Source: Stenotrophomonas maltophilia
Lineage (GTDB): Bacteria > Pseudomonadota > Gammaproteobacteria > Xanthomonadales > Xanthomonadaceae
Reading direction: 5' to 3'
DNA length: 64,000 nucleotides
Assembly (NCBI RefSeq): GCF_002799155.1
Contig: NZ_NERD01000002.1
Span: forward strand, 310,001 to 374,000
A program made the translations under genes and the position numbers. Below, piece after piece: positions 1-11,014 of the stretch; position 1 is the first letter of the stretch; each line of letters opens with the position of its first letter. The notes under the pieces are model-generated. The model had not been told where the DNA came from. It ran no database searches and saw only the letters and a program-made list of their open reading frames with translations.

Positions 1-6
1 ACGGCC

Positions 7-1074
7 TCAGCGCAGCGGCGACGCCAGCACGGTGATCTCTTCACGATCGTGATAGAGCTGCTTGGCGCGGACCACCAGCGGCTTGCCGGCCTGGTCCTTG
101 AACAGGTCCAGGCACAGCCGGGTCTCGTCCCAGCGCTTCTTCATCGGCAGCTTCAGGTTGAAGATCGCATGCCTGCACCAGCCCTCGCGGAACCAGGTGG
201 CCATCCGCTCGGCCACGCGGCGCGGCTGCTCGACCATGTCGCAGACCATCCAGTCCAGCGGCTGTTCCGGGTGCCAGTGGAAGCCATCGGCGCGCAGGTG
301 CTCGACCAGGCCGGTGTCCAGCACGTGCTGGCGCAGCGGGCCGTTGTCGATGCTCAGTACGTGCATGTGCTGGCGGGTCAGCACCCAGGTCCAGCCGCCG
401 GGTGCGGCGCCGAGGTCGGCCGCGCGCATGCCGGGCTTGGCCAATGCTTCGCGTTCTTCCGGGGTCAGCAGGGTCAGCAATGCTTCGTCCAGCTTCAGTG
501 CCGAACGCGAAGGCGCTTCAGGCAGCAGCTTCAGGCGCGGGATGCCCAGTGCCCACGGCGCGCTGTCGGCCGGATCGGCCACGCAGACGAAGGCGTGGGT
601 GCCGTCGACGAACACCACGTGCAGGCGCGGCAGGCGGTTGTTCGGCTTGTCGCTGAGCTTGCCGGCCTTGCGCAGCGCCGGGCGCAGCGCATTGCCGAAG
701 GCACGCGCCAGCCCGGACAGCGGCTTGCCGGCGTCAGAATCGGGGTGTTCCACCCACAGGTCACCGAAGCGCGGCGCATCGGCCAGCACCTCCAGCATCG
801 GGGTGATGCGGTCGGCCGGGTCCAGCTGCGGCAGCTCGGCCAGTACCACCAGCTTCTGTCGCGCGAAGATCAGCTCGCGCCAGCGCAGCCGTGGCGCCAG
901 GGCTGCGGCTTCGTCGCACATGAAAAGCACATAGCCGTCGTTGCGCTGGGTACGCGCGTAGCCGGCGAAACCGGCTTCACCGGCGCGGAACTGCAGCTCG
1001 CCGGCCAGCTCGGGCTCGAAGCCCTGCCGGCACAGGCACAGCAGGCCGATGCCGGTTTCAGTAACGGGCGCCAT
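7..1074 (-). CDS. rlmM: 23S rRNA 2'-O-ribose methyltransferase RlmM
   Basis: Predicted cytoplasmic SAM-dependent methyltransferase of the RlmM family, which modifies the ribose of C2498 in 23S rRNA. The 355-residue protein has an N-terminal RNA-binding half and a C-terminal Rossmann-like domain. The SAM-binding motif AAPGGW lies near residues 223-228, and the C-terminal FNLKLPMKKRWDE segment carries the catalytic lysine region typical of the family. The start is placed at the ATG at 1074, because the first in-frame ATG (1113) gives an unrelated 13-residue extension deep inside the upstream gene. The chosen start still overlaps the deaminase gene by 17 bp, so the two are probably co-transcribed. 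Confidence 0.93.
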   Translation of the reverse strand: MAPVTETGIGLLCLCRQGFEPELAGELQFRAGEAGFAGYARTQRNDGYVLFMCDEAAALAPRLRWRELIFARQKLVVLAELPQLDPADRITPMLEVLADAPRFGDLWVEHPDSDAGKPLSGLARAFGNALRPALRKAGKLSDKPNNRLPRLHVVFVDGTHAFVCVADPADSAPWALGIPRLKLLPEAPSRSALKLDEALLTLLTPEEREALAKPGMRAADLGAAPGGWTWVLTRQHMHVLSIDNGPLRQHVLDTGLVEHLRADGFHWHPEQPLDWMVCDMVEQPRRVAERMATWFREGWCRHAIFNLKLPMKKRWDETRLCLDLFKDQAGKPLVVRAKQLYHDREEITVLASPLR

Positions 1075-1618
1075 CGCTTTCCCCATAGGCACGCAGCACG
1101 CTGCGTGCGGCATCGCGGTTCAGGCCCTGCACCACTTCGATGCCGCGCTTGTTGAGCTCGCCGACCCAGTCGGCCGGCAGCGGGCCTTCGTCGAACGGCG
1201 TCAGTTCCTCGACGTCGGCCGCGTTGGCACCGATCAGCAGGCGGTCGATGCCGGCCCACACGGTCGCGCCGTAGCACTGGCAGCACGGCTGCGAACTGGT
1301 GGCCAGGGTGACCGGCGACAGTACCGCGTTCAGGCGCGGGGTCTGCAGGCGCTGCTGGGCCAGCATGTAGGCCATGTTCTCGGCGTGCGCCAGCGAGGTT
1401 GCGTGCGGCATCACCCGGTTCACGCCGGCGGCGATGACCTTGTCATCCGGCCCGAACACCACCGCGCCGAACGGGCCGCCACTGGCGTGCTCGACATTCA
1501 ACCGCGACAGCTCGATCGCCAGTGCGACCTTGGCCTCGTCGCCCGGATATCGACGATCCAGGTCGATCTGGTCGTGGATCCAGGCGGGAAGGGTCAGGTG
1601 GACTTGCGCGTACAGCAT
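1058..1618 (-). CDS. nucleoside/cytidine-type deaminase
   Basis: Zinc-dependent deaminase of the cytidine/deoxycytidylate deaminase superfamily (guanine-deaminase-like subgroup), 186 aa. The zinc-binding and catalytic signature is complete: HAE at residues 78-80 and PCCQC at 111-115. GGPFGAVVF precedes it, as in nucleoside deaminases. The substrate cannot be read from sequence; guanine, cytosine and modified bases are all possible. The gene lies directly upstream of and overlaps rlmM, so it is probably the first gene of a two-gene unit. Confidence 0.85.
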   Translation of the reverse strand: MLYAQVHLTLPAWIHDQIDLDRRYPGDEAKVALAIELSRLNVEHASGGPFGAVVFGPDDKVIAAGVNRVMPHATSLAHAENMAYMLAQQRLQTPRLNAVLSPVTLATSSQPCCQCYGATVWAGIDRLLIGANAADVEELTPFDEGPLPADWVGELNKRGIEVVQGLNRDAARSVLRAYGESDGARY

Positions 1619-1715
1619 CGCGGGGTGCCTCGTAGGGAATGGAAGAAGGTGCGGTTGCTTGGGGAAACCGGCGCGCAGTGTAGCTGCACCGGCCTGTATC
1701 GGGTGTGGCGATGGG

Positions 1716-2438
1716 TCAGCCTGGCGAGCCGGTGCGGATCACCACGTACTGCTTGCGGAATTCCAGCCCGGCCTGCGGCCAGCTGGCGGCATAGGCGCGC
1801 AGCAGGGGCAGGGCGGCGGCGAAGTCGTGGCCATTGACCCGGCAATCGGCTTCGCACAGGCCTTCGGCATCGCGCGAGGCGAACAGGCGGATCGCCAGGA
1901 ACGAGCGGGCCTTCAGCAGCTCGTCGAAGGCATCCATGCTGCGGGTGAACAGGCAGCAGGGACAGGAGCCATGGTCGTCTTCGCTGCAGGTGGAGGCATC
2001 CACCTCCTGCGCGCGGTAGTGCGCCAACGGCCCCAGCACCACGGTGCGCTGGTGTTCCTCGCCGTCATCGCCGGCCGGGTAGGCCAGGCCCATCATCGGC
2101 AGGCCCTGCGCGTCCTCGGCGCCGATCGCGGTCTGCAGGGTCGCCAGGTCCACCCGCATCCAGGTCTGGAAGCCGGACAGCAGCGAGGCCTGTTCGTCGG
2201 CACCGTTGGCGTGCTGGTACTCGAACAGGCCATCGGCGAACAACACCGGATGCTGGGCCTCGATGACGGTGGAGGTCTGCCAGCCGCCGTTGCCGCGCGC
2301 ATGCGCGGCCATCGCATGCGGGGTCAGGCGCAGGCCGCTGTCCAGCAGCAGCGCGCCACCGTCGGCGTGGCTGGCGATGCCGGCGTCCTGCAGGACCTGC
2401 TGCAGCAGCGGGAGAAGGGCGGTGGAGGTCGTGGTCAT
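1716..2438 (-). CDS. conserved protein of unknown function (DUF6348-like)
   Basis: A 240-aa soluble protein without signal peptide or membrane segment. It resembles the DUF6348 family, but I am not certain. The cluster CSEDDHGSCPCC near residue 150 (three cysteines in a row of six residues, after an earlier one) could bind a metal. Nothing in it identifies an activity. It reads in the same direction as its neighbours, about 100 bp upstream of the deaminase gene, and may be an independent unit. Confidence 0.7.
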   Translation of the reverse strand: MTTTSTALLPLLQQVLQDAGIASHADGGALLLDSGLRLTPHAMAAHARGNGGWQTSTVIEAQHPVLFADGLFEYQHANGADEQASLLSGFQTWMRVDLATLQTAIGAEDAQGLPMMGLAYPAGDDGEEHQRTVVLGPLAHYRAQEVDASTCSEDDHGSCPCCLFTRSMDAFDELLKARSFLAIRLFASRDAEGLCEADCRVNGHDFAAALPLLRAYAASWPQAGLEFRKQYVVIRTGSPG

Positions 2439-2486
2439 GTCAGGCCTGTGGATGGATGGGGCGGAACATCCAGGCAGGGCCTGGAA

Positions 2487-3140
2487 CTAGCGCTCGAGCG
2501 CGTCGAGTTCGGCGCGATATCGCTGCGCGTCGGATTGCTGCTGCGGGTCGCTGCCATGATCGCGCAGCCAGGTTTCCAGCTCGCGGCGATAGTCCGCGCG
2601 GAAATCCGCGTTGCCCGGGCTGAAATGCAGCTTGCGTGCCGCCACCTCCACGCGCTCGCGCGCGCTGGCACGGGCCTGGGCGATGCCGTGCGGGGATTCG
2701 TTGGTGAGGATGACGAAGTTGCGCGGGAAGCCCGGCGTGTACTTCACCACGAACGGCTGGTCGGGCGCGGGAATGCGGATCGCGTTCTCCAGCGGCCACA
2801 ACGAGGCGGTGTTGGTGTGGAACACCACCTCCACATCGCGGCCCTCGGCGGTGCGCAGCACCGCTTCGTAGCGCCAGATGTACTGCTCGTTCATCGTCGA
2901 ACTGGTGCGCTCGGACTTCACGATCACCGCTTCACCGCGCTCGCCCACCACGTTCAGGAAGGCGGCGTTGACGAAGTGGCCGAGGAAGATGTTGAGCATC
3001 GCCAGCGGGAACACCACGATGGCGTAGCCCGGAAAGCGCCGCCACCACGAGACCAGCCCGGCCAGCACCATCGCCGAAAAGAACGTCAGCAGCGGGTGCT
3101 GCGTCAGGAACCAGAGCAGGGCGGAAAGGGCGGTGATCAT
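2487..3140 (-). CDS. membrane-anchored protein of unknown function
   Basis: A 217-aa protein with two hydrophobic N-terminal segments (about residues 4-30 and 36-62), followed by a soluble domain that probably faces the periplasm or cytoplasm. The soluble part contains a beta-rich stretch and ends in a charged region with many Arg and Glu. I do not recognise the family. It lies 43 bp downstream of glnS on the same strand, so it may be read through from it. Confidence 0.7.
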   Translation of the reverse strand: MITALSALLWFLTQHPLLTFFSAMVLAGLVSWWRRFPGYAIVVFPLAMLNIFLGHFVNAAFLNVVGERGEAVIVKSERTSSTMNEQYIWRYEAVLRTAEGRDVEVVFHTNTASLWPLENAIRIPAPDQPFVVKYTPGFPRNFVILTNESPHGIAQARASARERVEVAARKLHFSPGNADFRADYRRELETWLRDHGSDPQQQSDAQRYRAELDALER

Positions 3141-3183
3141 CGTCGCGGTCGTGCGGGCGCCGTCCTGGCGCCCGCGCAGGTCC

Positions 3184-4932
<1,749 letters not shown>

Positions 4933-5004
4933 GAGTCGGCGAAGAGAAAGGCAGAAAGACCAACAGTCTAGCGCGTACGGGGCGGGGCTGCCCGGTGGGG
5001 TATG

Positions 5005-5031
5005 GGAATGCCGGCCAGCGACCGGCATTAC
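5005..5031 (-). repeat. SMAG-like hairpin
   Basis: A 27-bp inverted repeat with arms ATGCCGG(C/T) and central CAGCG, ending in GTAA on the minus strand (a GTAG variant). It is followed within 12 bp by a second GGCCGCTGGCC palindrome. It lies between the divergent glnS and DUF2007 genes. Confidence 0.6.
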
Positions 5032-5129
5032 CGCGTGCAGGCCGCTGGCCGGCGGAACGGTCATGCGCCGTCACCACCACCATTCAGCCCCCGGGCGTAT
5101 GCTGGAATCCTGTCCCACGGAGCCGCCGC

Positions 5130-5393
5130 ATGCACATCGTGTACAAGGCCGACAACCTGTTCGACGCCCATCTGGTCAAGCACGCGCTGGAGGATGCCGG
5201 CATCCCGGCGTTCGTGTTCGGCGAGTCGTTGCTGGGTGGCATGGGCGAGCTGCCGCTGTTTGGTGTACTGCGGGTGGGAATCCCGGATGCCGCACGCCCG
5301 CAGGCCGAGGACGTCGTGGCGGCACTGGACTTGGGGCATGCACCGGATGCCCCCATTTCGGATGCAGACGACATAGCCGGTCTTCCGGCGTAG
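5130..5393 (+). CDS. DUF2007-like small signal-transducing protein
   Basis: An 87-aa protein beginning MHIVYKADNLFDAHLVKHAL. This matches the ferredoxin-like fold family DUF2007 (putative prokaryotic signal transducing protein), in which the 'A..L..AGI.a.v' pattern is characteristic. The ATG at 5130 is chosen because it begins at the conserved N-terminus and follows CCCACGGAG with good spacing. Upstream in-frame codons translate a SMAG repeat. It ends 9 bp before msrA, so the two are likely co-transcribed. The function is unknown. Confidence 0.78.
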   Translation: MHIVYKADNLFDAHLVKHALEDAGIPAFVFGESLLGGMGELPLFGVLRVGIPDAARPQAEDVVAALDLGHAPDAPISDADDIAGLPA

Positions 5394-5402
5394 GAGCGCA
5401 TC

Positions 5403-6089
5403 ATGTTGGGAATTGGCCAGGGCATCCTCGGTATCGGCGCCTTCAAGCAGCGCCTGCCGCGCCCGGAAGAGGCGCTGCCGGGGCGTGACCAACCGCTACC
5501 GCTGCACAGCAACCAGCACTTCGTGAACAGCCATCCGCTGAAGGACCGTTTCGCCGGCCTGCAGCAGATCCGCTTTGCGCTGGGCTGTTTCTGGGGCGCC
5601 GAGCGTAAGTTCTGGACCGAACCGGGCGTGTACAGCACCTCGGTCGGCTATGCCGGTGGCATCACCCCGAACCCGACCTATGAAGAGGTCTGCTCGGGCC
5701 TGACCGGCCACACCGAAGTGGTGCAGGTCGTGTTCGATCCGGCGGTGGTGAGCCTGGAACGGCTGCTGCAGCTGTTCTGGGAAAGCCACGACCCGACCCA
5801 GGGCATGCGCCAGGGCAACGACACCGGCACCCAGTACCGCTCGGCGATCCACGCTACCGACGAGGCCCAGTACAAGGCCGCGCTGGCCAGCCGCGAGGCC
5901 TACCAGTCCCAGCTGGACGCCGCTGGCTATGGCCCGATCACCACCGAGATCGTGTATCCGGCGCCGGCGTACTACTACGCCGAGGACTATCACCAGCAGT
6001 ATCTGGCGAAGAACCCGAACGGCTACTGCGGCATAGGCGGCACCGGCGTGAGCTGCCCGATCGGGTTGGATGTGGAGGCGCCGCGCTGA
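5403..6089 (+). CDS. msrA: peptide-methionine (S)-S-oxide reductase MsrA
   Basis: Repairs methionine-S-sulfoxide in oxidised proteins, using thioredoxin as reductant. The catalytic motif GCFWGAE has its cysteine at residue 62. [20 protein letters not shown] and the C-terminal [11 protein letters not shown], which carries the recycling cysteines, are all present. At 228 aa it matches the long E. coli-type enzyme. The gene follows the DUF2007 gene by 9 bp. Its stop codon is followed at once by the first of the large hairpin elements. The oxyR/ahp genes nearby also serve oxidative-stress defence. Confidence 0.96.
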   Translation: MLGIGQGILGIGAFKQRLPRPEEALPGRDQPLPLHSNQHFVNSHPLKDRFAGLQQIRFALGCFWGAERKFWTEPGVYSTSVGYAGGITPNPTYEEVCSGLTGHTEVVQVVFDPAVVSLERLLQLFWESHDPTQGMRQGNDTGTQYRSAIHATDEAQYKAALASREAYQSQLDAAGYGPITTEIVYPAPAYYYAEDYHQQYLAKNPNGYCGIGGTGVSCPIGLDVEAPR

Positions 6090-6091
6090 CG

Positions 6092-6300
6092 CGCGGTGGT
6101 CCGCCTGCGGCGGGCAGAAGCTGAAAGCAACTGCCAAAGCCAAAGCCAAAGCCAAAGCGGCTCTGGGGTGCTGCGGGTTGGGCGGGGCGGCGTGGGTGGG
6201 CAGGACACGCCGTAAACCCGTCCCTGGGGGCTCGATGGCGCCATCCATGGCGCCAACGGTCCTGCCCACCCACACCGCCCCACCTCCGACAGTTTCCCGG
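6092..6300 (-). repeat. large composite hairpin element, copy A
   Basis: Begins 2 bp after the msrA stop. In order: a GC hairpin, four tandem GCCAAA hexamers (6133-6156), and a 26-bp arm (6181-6206) pairing with 6259-6284 with two mismatches. Between the arms is a core with CGCCGTAAACCCGTCCCTGG and a nested palindrome. It ends in CCGACAGTTTCC. Strand is given for the orientation that starts with GGAAACTGTC. The same architecture occurs at 6558, 34984 and 35309. Confidence 0.75.
6133..6156. repeat. tandem hexamer (GCCAAA)x4
   Basis: Four perfect copies of GCCAAA inside hairpin element A. It is not in a coding frame, so it is not a coding contingency repeat. Confidence 0.9.
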
Positions 6301-6345
6301 TGACGGTGGGCAAGAGCACGGGTTATTGACGAACTGGTGGAAAAG

Positions 6346-6377
6346 AAAAAGGACGCGGCGTTCACCGCGTCCTTTTT
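6346..6377. terminator. bidirectional intrinsic terminator
   Basis: Stem GGACGCGG/CCGCGTCC with a 6-nt loop, flanked by A5 on the left and T5 on the right. It can therefore work in both directions. It lies in the spacer between elements A and B, in the convergent msrA/tal region. Confidence 0.8.
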
Positions 6378-6557
6378 GTTTGATCCTGCAGTGCTTTCTG
6401 TAGAGCGGAAGGCAGCGGCAGGAGCCGCTGCCAACGTCGCTTGCGACGGCCCGGAGGGTGCCGGTCAGGACGACCGGCGTAGCCATGCTCGGCTGCGAGC
6501 AAGCGAAGCGCGCGACCCGCTGTTGCTCTTCTTTCTTTCTTCCGTGGCGGGCGGCCA
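6378..6557. other. gene-free structured spacer
   Basis: No plausible gene. It holds three short GC hairpins in a row: GGCAGCGGC...GCCGCTGCC around 6414-6435, CGTCGCTTGCGACG around 6437-6450, and GCCGGTC...GACCGGC around 6461-6479. A pyrimidine-rich tract (CTCTTCTTTCTTTCTTCC) follows around 6525-6543. Together with the terminator at 6346 a minus-strand small RNA is possible, but nothing proves it. Confidence 0.4.
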
Positions 6558-6723
6558 CAGGAAACTGTCAGAGGGCGGGCGGGTTGGGTTCGCGGGGGTA
6601 TCCGCGGCATGGATGCCGCGGCCAAGCCCCCATGGACAGGTTCACGGCGTCCCCCGCGAACCCAACCCGCCCGACCCAGCGCGGCTGTTGCTTCAGCAGT
6701 CAGTCGAGCAAGCTCGACTCTAC
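6558..6723 (+). repeat. large composite hairpin element, copy B
   Basis: Starts at GGAAACTGTCAGAGG. The left arm (6576-6598) pairs perfectly over 23 bp with 6651-6673. The core is the reverse complement of that in copy A, with a CCGCGGCAT/ATGCCGCGG palindrome. It ends with a short AAGCAAC-type stretch and a SMAG hairpin (6701-6723). It is inverted relative to copy A, and the pair fills the space between convergent msrA and tal. Confidence 0.75.
6701..6723 (-). repeat. SMAG hairpin (GTAG type)
   Basis: GTAGAGTCGAGC...GCTCGACTG on the minus strand: a GTAG-ended short hairpin as in the S. maltophilia GTAG repeats. It sits at the outer end of element B, 43 bp past the tal stop. Confidence 0.8.
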
Positions 6724-6765
6724 AAAACCGCCCGCCACGAGGGGCTCAGCCGTTGGCCGAAATCC

Positions 6766-7722
6766 TCACAGTTCCGAACGAATGCGCTCGCGCAGCGCCT
6801 GCAGATCCTTGGCAAACGCATCGATACCGGTCGCCAGCTTCTCGGTCGCCATCGGATCGGCCGCGAGGTCGGCTGCGAACTTCGCCGCATCGATCGGGGC
6901 CACCGCCACGCCATCGGCCGCACCGGCCACCAGCTTGCGCGGCAACTCACCGTGGTCGGCGTCCAGCTTCTCCAGCAGGTCCGGCGAAATCGTCAGGCGG
7001 TCGCAGCCGGCCAGTGCTTCGATCTGCGCGGTCGAACGGAACGAGGCGCCCATCACCACCGTCGGCGAGCCACGCCGCTTGAATTCGGCATATACGCCAC
7101 GCACGAACTTCACGCCCGGGTCTTCGTCGATGCTGGCCGGGGCCTGGCCGTTGGCCACGTACCAGTCCAGGATGCGGCCGACGAACGGCGAGATCAGGAA
7201 TGCGCCGGCTTCGCTGCAGGCCAGCGCCTGGGTCGGGTTGAAGATCAGGGTCAGGTTGCAGTCGATGCCTTCGGCCTGCAGGATGCGCGCGGCTTCCACG
7301 CCTTCCCAGGTCGCGGCGATCTTGATCAGGATCTTCTCGCGCGGTACGCCGGCATCGGCGTACATCTGGATGAACTGGCGGGCCTTGGCCACGGTGGCGG
7401 CGGTGTCGTGGGCCTGGTCGGCATCCACTTCGGTGGACACGCGGCCCGGCACCAGCGTGCTCAGCAGCGCGCCGACGCCGATGGTCAGGCGGTCGGCCAC
7501 GGCGTTCACCACGGCTTCGCGGTCGCCCGTCTGCTGGCGGCCCCAGGCCAGTTCGCGTTCGATCAGCTCGGCGTAGACCGGCAGGTCCAGCGCCTTCTTC
7601 ACCAGGGTCGGGTTGGTGGTGCAGTCCACCGGCTGCAGGCGCTTGATGGCATCGTAGTCACCGGTATCGGCAACCACCACGGACAGTTCGCGCAGCTGGG
7701 ACAGTTTGGACGGGGTACTCAT
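6766..7722 (-). CDS. tal: transaldolase
   Basis: Pentose phosphate pathway enzyme exchanging a dihydroxyacetone unit between sedoheptulose-7-phosphate and glyceraldehyde-3-phosphate. It has 318 aa, the normal length of the TalB type. DCTTNPTLV near residue 33 and the Schiff-base lysine in [11 protein letters not shown] (K134) are both present. It ends in the convergent spacer shared with msrA, and lies 51 bp downstream of rnk on the same strand. Confidence 0.96.
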   Translation of the reverse strand: MSTPSKLSQLRELSVVVADTGDYDAIKRLQPVDCTTNPTLVKKALDLPVYAELIERELAWGRQQTGDREAVVNAVADRLTIGVGALLSTLVPGRVSTEVDADQAHDTAATVAKARQFIQMYADAGVPREKILIKIAATWEGVEAARILQAEGIDCNLTLIFNPTQALACSEAGAFLISPFVGRILDWYVANGQAPASIDEDPGVKFVRGVYAEFKRRGSPTVVMGASFRSTAQIEALAGCDRLTISPDLLEKLDADHGELPRKLVAGAADGVAVAPIDAAKFAADLAADPMATEKLATGIDAFAKDLQALRERIRSEL

Positions 7723-7772
7723 TACGGCTCCTGGTGCAGGGGGATCGAATCGCGCGCGGTGCGCAGCGGTAA

Positions 7773-8177
7773 TCAGGGGCGGTCGTTGTGGACCGCGGTC
7801 ACGCGCAGGCGCAACTTGCGGCCGCCGGGCGCATTCCAGTCGATGCTCTGGCCGATCGACAGGCCGAGCAGGGCACTGCCGACCGGGGCCAGCACGGAAA
7901 CCTTGCCTTCATCGACGTTGGCTTCGCGGGGGAAGACCAGGGTCAGGACATGCTTCTCGCCCGACACTTCATCTTCGCACTCCACGCGCGAATGCATCAT
8001 GACGATGCCTTCGGGAATCTGGTCCGGTGCCAGCACGGTGGCACGGTTGAGTTCTTCAGCAAGCGCGAGCGCGGCAGGCGTCTGGCTCAGCGCAGGGGAT
8101 TCGAGCATGGCGTCCAGGCGGTCCATGTCGAAGGTAGAAACGGTGATCGACGGCGGCAGGCCGCTGGCGGTGTTCAT
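7773..8177 (-). CDS. rnk: Rnk-like GreA/GreB-family regulator
   Basis: A 134-aa protein of the Rnk family (regulator of nucleoside diphosphate kinase). It has a short N-terminal helical part and a GreA C-terminal-like FKBP domain with [22 protein letters not shown]. Rnk proteins bind RNA polymerase in place of Gre factors without the coiled-coil tip. The ATG at 8177 is chosen because AAGGAG lies 7 bp upstream on the coding strand; the ATG at 8207 lacks such a site. Confidence 0.88.
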   Translation of the reverse strand: MNTASGLPPSITVSTFDMDRLDAMLESPALSQTPAALALAEELNRATVLAPDQIPEGIVMMHSRVECEDEVSGEKHVLTLVFPREANVDEGKVSVLAPVGSALLGLSIGQSIDWNAPGGRKLRLRVTAVHNDRP

Positions 8178-8300
8178 GGTGAAGCTCCTTGGTTGAAAGC
8201 CATGCAAAAGGCGGCACCTGCTGGCGCCGCCTGTCTGTATTGTGGGGACAAATGCGGCCGGAATCGACTCCTGCCGATTCCGGGCCGGTGCTGCGGGGGC

Positions 8301-9263
8301 TCAGCCGTTCAGCGCGGGGCCGGGCAGCGGCGCCGCATCGCTGGCGGCATTGAGCGCTTCCAGGGTAAACAGCGCCTGCGGCAGGCGCTTGAACTGATCG
8401 GCCAACTCCATCAGGAAATCGTTCATGGCCGAGCTGCGGCGCCAGACCATGGCGATGCGGCGGCTGGGACGGCCTTCGCCGGTGAAATCGAGCAGGCGGA
8501 TGTTGTTCGAGCGCGGGACCGGCGGCTGCACCGACAGGCTCGGCAGCAGGGTGATGCCGACGTCGGCAGCGACCATCTGCCGCAGCGTTTCCAGGCTGGT
8601 GGCGCGGAACTCGGACTTCTCGTTGGCGCCGAACAGGCGGCAGACTTCCAGTGCCTGGTCGCGCAGGCAATGCCCGTCTTCCAGCAGCAGCAGCTTCTGC
8701 GTGGCCAGTTCCTGTACGTCCAGGTGTTCGCGACGGGCCAGCGGGTGGCGCCCGGACACGGCCAGCAGGAACGGCTCTTCGAACAGGAATTCGGCATGCA
8801 GCTGGTCATCGATCACCGGCAGCGCCAGCAGCGCAGCGTCGAGCTTGCCTTCGCGCAGGCGGTCCAGCAGCACGTCGCTCTTTTCCTCGACCAGCAGCAG
8901 TTCCAGCTCCGGGAAACGCTCGCGGATGCGCGGGATCACATGTGGCAGCAGGTACGGGCCCAGGGTCGGGAAGATCCCCAGGCGCACCGTACCGGCCTCC
9001 GGATCGCGGCTGCGTCGCGCCGCTTCCTTCAGCTGTTCCACTTCGGACACGATCACCCGTGCCCGTGCCGCCGCTTCCTGGCCGGCCGGGGTCAGCATCA
9101 CCTTGCGCGGTGCGCGTTCCACCAGCGGCAGGCCCAGCTCTTCTTCCAGCTTGCGGATCTGCGTCGACAGCGTGGGCTGGCTGACGAAGCAGGAGGCGGC
9201 AGCCCGACCGAAATGCTTGTGGTCGGCCAGGGCTACCAGGTACTTCAGATCACGTAGGTTCAT
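8301..9263 (-). CDS. oxyR: LysR-type peroxide sensor OxyR
   Basis: Transcription activator of the peroxide stress response, 320 aa. The N-terminal winged helix-turn-helix (MNLRDLKYLVALADHKHFG...SQPTLSTQI) is followed by the ligand domain. The redox pair sits in GHCLRDQALEVC, at C199 and C208, the same numbers as in E. coli OxyR. It lies 85 bp downstream of ahpF in the order ahpC-ahpF-oxyR known from Xanthomonas. A matching OxyR-type site lies upstream of ahpC. Confidence 0.96.
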   Translation of the reverse strand: MNLRDLKYLVALADHKHFGRAAASCFVSQPTLSTQIRKLEEELGLPLVERAPRKVMLTPAGQEAAARARVIVSEVEQLKEAARRSRDPEAGTVRLGIFPTLGPYLLPHVIPRIRERFPELELLLVEEKSDVLLDRLREGKLDAALLALPVIDDQLHAEFLFEEPFLLAVSGRHPLARREHLDVQELATQKLLLLEDGHCLRDQALEVCRLFGANEKSEFRATSLETLRQMVAADVGITLLPSLSVQPPVPRSNNIRLLDFTGEGRPSRRIAMVWRRSSAMNDFLMELADQFKRLPQALFTLEALNAASDAAPLPGPALNG

Positions 9264-9348
9264 CCTTACACCCCAGGGGTAACGGACCGGCTGACGGCAT
9301 GGTTACCCGACAGGCAGACAATGCTCCCGGTGATCTGGGAACGGTGGA

Positions 9349-10941
9349 TCAGGCCGCTTCAGCAACGGCACCGCTGCTGTTGCTCACCGACGAGCGGATC
9401 AGGTGGTCGAACGCGCTCAGTGCGGCGGTCGAACCGGCGCCCATGGCGATGATGATCTGCTTGTAGGGTACCGTCGTGCAATCGCCAGCGGCGAACACGC
9501 CCGGCAGATTGGTCTGGCCGCGATCGTCGATGACGACTTCGCCACGCGGCGACAGCGCCACCACATCCTTCAGCCACTCGGTGTTGGGCAGCAGTCCGAT
9601 CTGCACGAAGATGCCTTCAAGCTCGACGCGGTGGGCGTCGCCACCGACGCGGTCCTTGTAGACCAGGCCGGTGACGCGGCTGCCGTCGCCCAGCACCTCG
9701 GTGGTCTGTGCGCTGGTCAGCACGGTGACGTTGGCCAGGCTGCGCAGCTTCTTCTGCAGCACTTCATCGGCGCGCAGGCTGGAATCGAACTCCAGCAGGG
9801 TTACATGCGACACGATGCCGGCGAGGTCGATGGCCGCTTCCACGCCGGAGTTGCCGCCACCGATCACCGCCACGCGCTTGCCCTTGAACAGCGGACCATC
9901 GCAATGCGGGCAGTAGGCCACGCCCTTGTTGCGGTACTGGTCTTCGCCCGGCACGTTCATCTGCCGCCAGCGCGCGCCGGTGGACAGGATCACCGAGCGC
10001 GACTTCAGCACCGCGCCGTTCTCCAGCTGCACCTGCACCAGGCCATCTTCACCGGCCGGCACCAGCGCGCTGGCGCGCTGCAGGTTCATGATGTCCACCT
10101 CGTACTCGCGCACGTGCTGTTCCAGCGCCGTGGCCAGCTTCGGGCCTTCGGTCTCCTTTACCGAAATGAAGTTCTCGATCGCCATGGTGTCGAGCACCTG
10201 GCCACCGAAGCGCTCGGCGGCGATGCCGGTGCGGATGCCCTTGCGTGCGGCGTAGATCGCTGCCGCCGCGCCGGCCGGGCCACCGCCCACCACCAGCACG
10301 TCGAAGGCGTCCTTGGCGGCGATCTTCTCGGCGTCGCGCTTGCTGGCATTGGTGTCCAGCTTGGCTACGATCTGCTCGAGGGTCATGCGGCCCTGGTCGA
10401 ACACTTCACCGTTGAGGTACACGGTCGGCACCGACATGATCTCGCGCTTCTCGACTTCGTCCTGGAACAGGGCGCCGTCGATGGCCACATGCTGGATGCG
10501 CGGGTTGAGCACCGCGGCCAGGTTCAGGGCCTGCACTACGTCCGGGCAGTTCTGGCAGGACAGCGAGAAGTAGGTTTCGAACTTGTATTCGCCTTCCAGG
10601 TTCTGCACCTGCTCGATCAGCTCGGCGGTGGCCTTGGACGGGTGGCCGCCGACCTGCAGCAGCGCGAGCACCAGCGAGGTGAACTCGTGGCCCATCGGCA
10701 GGCCGGCGAAGGTGAGGTGGATGTCCTGGCCCGGCGTGCCCAGGTCGAAGGACGGCACGCGGCCCTGGCCGTCGCGCAGGACCTGCAGCGAGATCTTGTC
10801 CGACAGGCTTTCCAGGGTCTGCAGCAGTTCCAGCATTTCCTGCGACTTGGCGCCGTCGTCGGCGTGCGCGGTGATCTGGATCGGGCGGGTCACGCGCTCC
10901 AGATAGGTCTTCAGCTGCGACTGCAGGTTGGCGTCCAACAT
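9349..10941 (-). CDS. ahpF: alkyl hydroperoxide reductase subunit F
   Basis: NADH-dependent flavoprotein that reduces AhpC, 530 aa. It has an N-terminal double thioredoxin-like domain with CQNC at 129-132, then a thioredoxin-reductase-like part. The latter shows the FAD motif [12 protein letters not shown], the redox pair in [10 protein letters not shown] and the NADH motif [11 protein letters not shown]. Length and motifs match E. coli AhpF. It follows ahpC after a 225-bp gap that contains a long hairpin, which may lower its expression relative to ahpC. Confidence 0.97.
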   Translation of the reverse strand: MLDANLQSQLKTYLERVTRPIQITAHADDGAKSQEMLELLQTLESLSDKISLQVLRDGQGRVPSFDLGTPGQDIHLTFAGLPMGHEFTSLVLALLQVGGHPSKATAELIEQVQNLEGEYKFETYFSLSCQNCPDVVQALNLAAVLNPRIQHVAIDGALFQDEVEKREIMSVPTVYLNGEVFDQGRMTLEQIVAKLDTNASKRDAEKIAAKDAFDVLVVGGGPAGAAAAIYAARKGIRTGIAAERFGGQVLDTMAIENFISVKETEGPKLATALEQHVREYEVDIMNLQRASALVPAGEDGLVQVQLENGAVLKSRSVILSTGARWRQMNVPGEDQYRNKGVAYCPHCDGPLFKGKRVAVIGGGNSGVEAAIDLAGIVSHVTLLEFDSSLRADEVLQKKLRSLANVTVLTSAQTTEVLGDGSRVTGLVYKDRVGGDAHRVELEGIFVQIGLLPNTEWLKDVVALSPRGEVVIDDRGQTNLPGVFAAGDCTTVPYKQIIIAMGAGSTAALSAFDHLIRSSVSNSSGAVAEAA

Positions 10942-11014
10942 CGGGTCTTCTCCTGGCTTCAGGCAAACAGGGGGCGTGGCACCGCTGTAGAAGGTAGCGG
11001 ACCAGCAGGGGGTA

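Noticed and set aside
1716-2799. Additional minus-strand small genes at 2435-2799
   Set aside because: They are alternative frames of the membrane protein gene at 2487-3140.
6133-6156. Phase-variation repeat in a gene
   Set aside because: The hexamers lie outside coding sequence and would not shift a frame.
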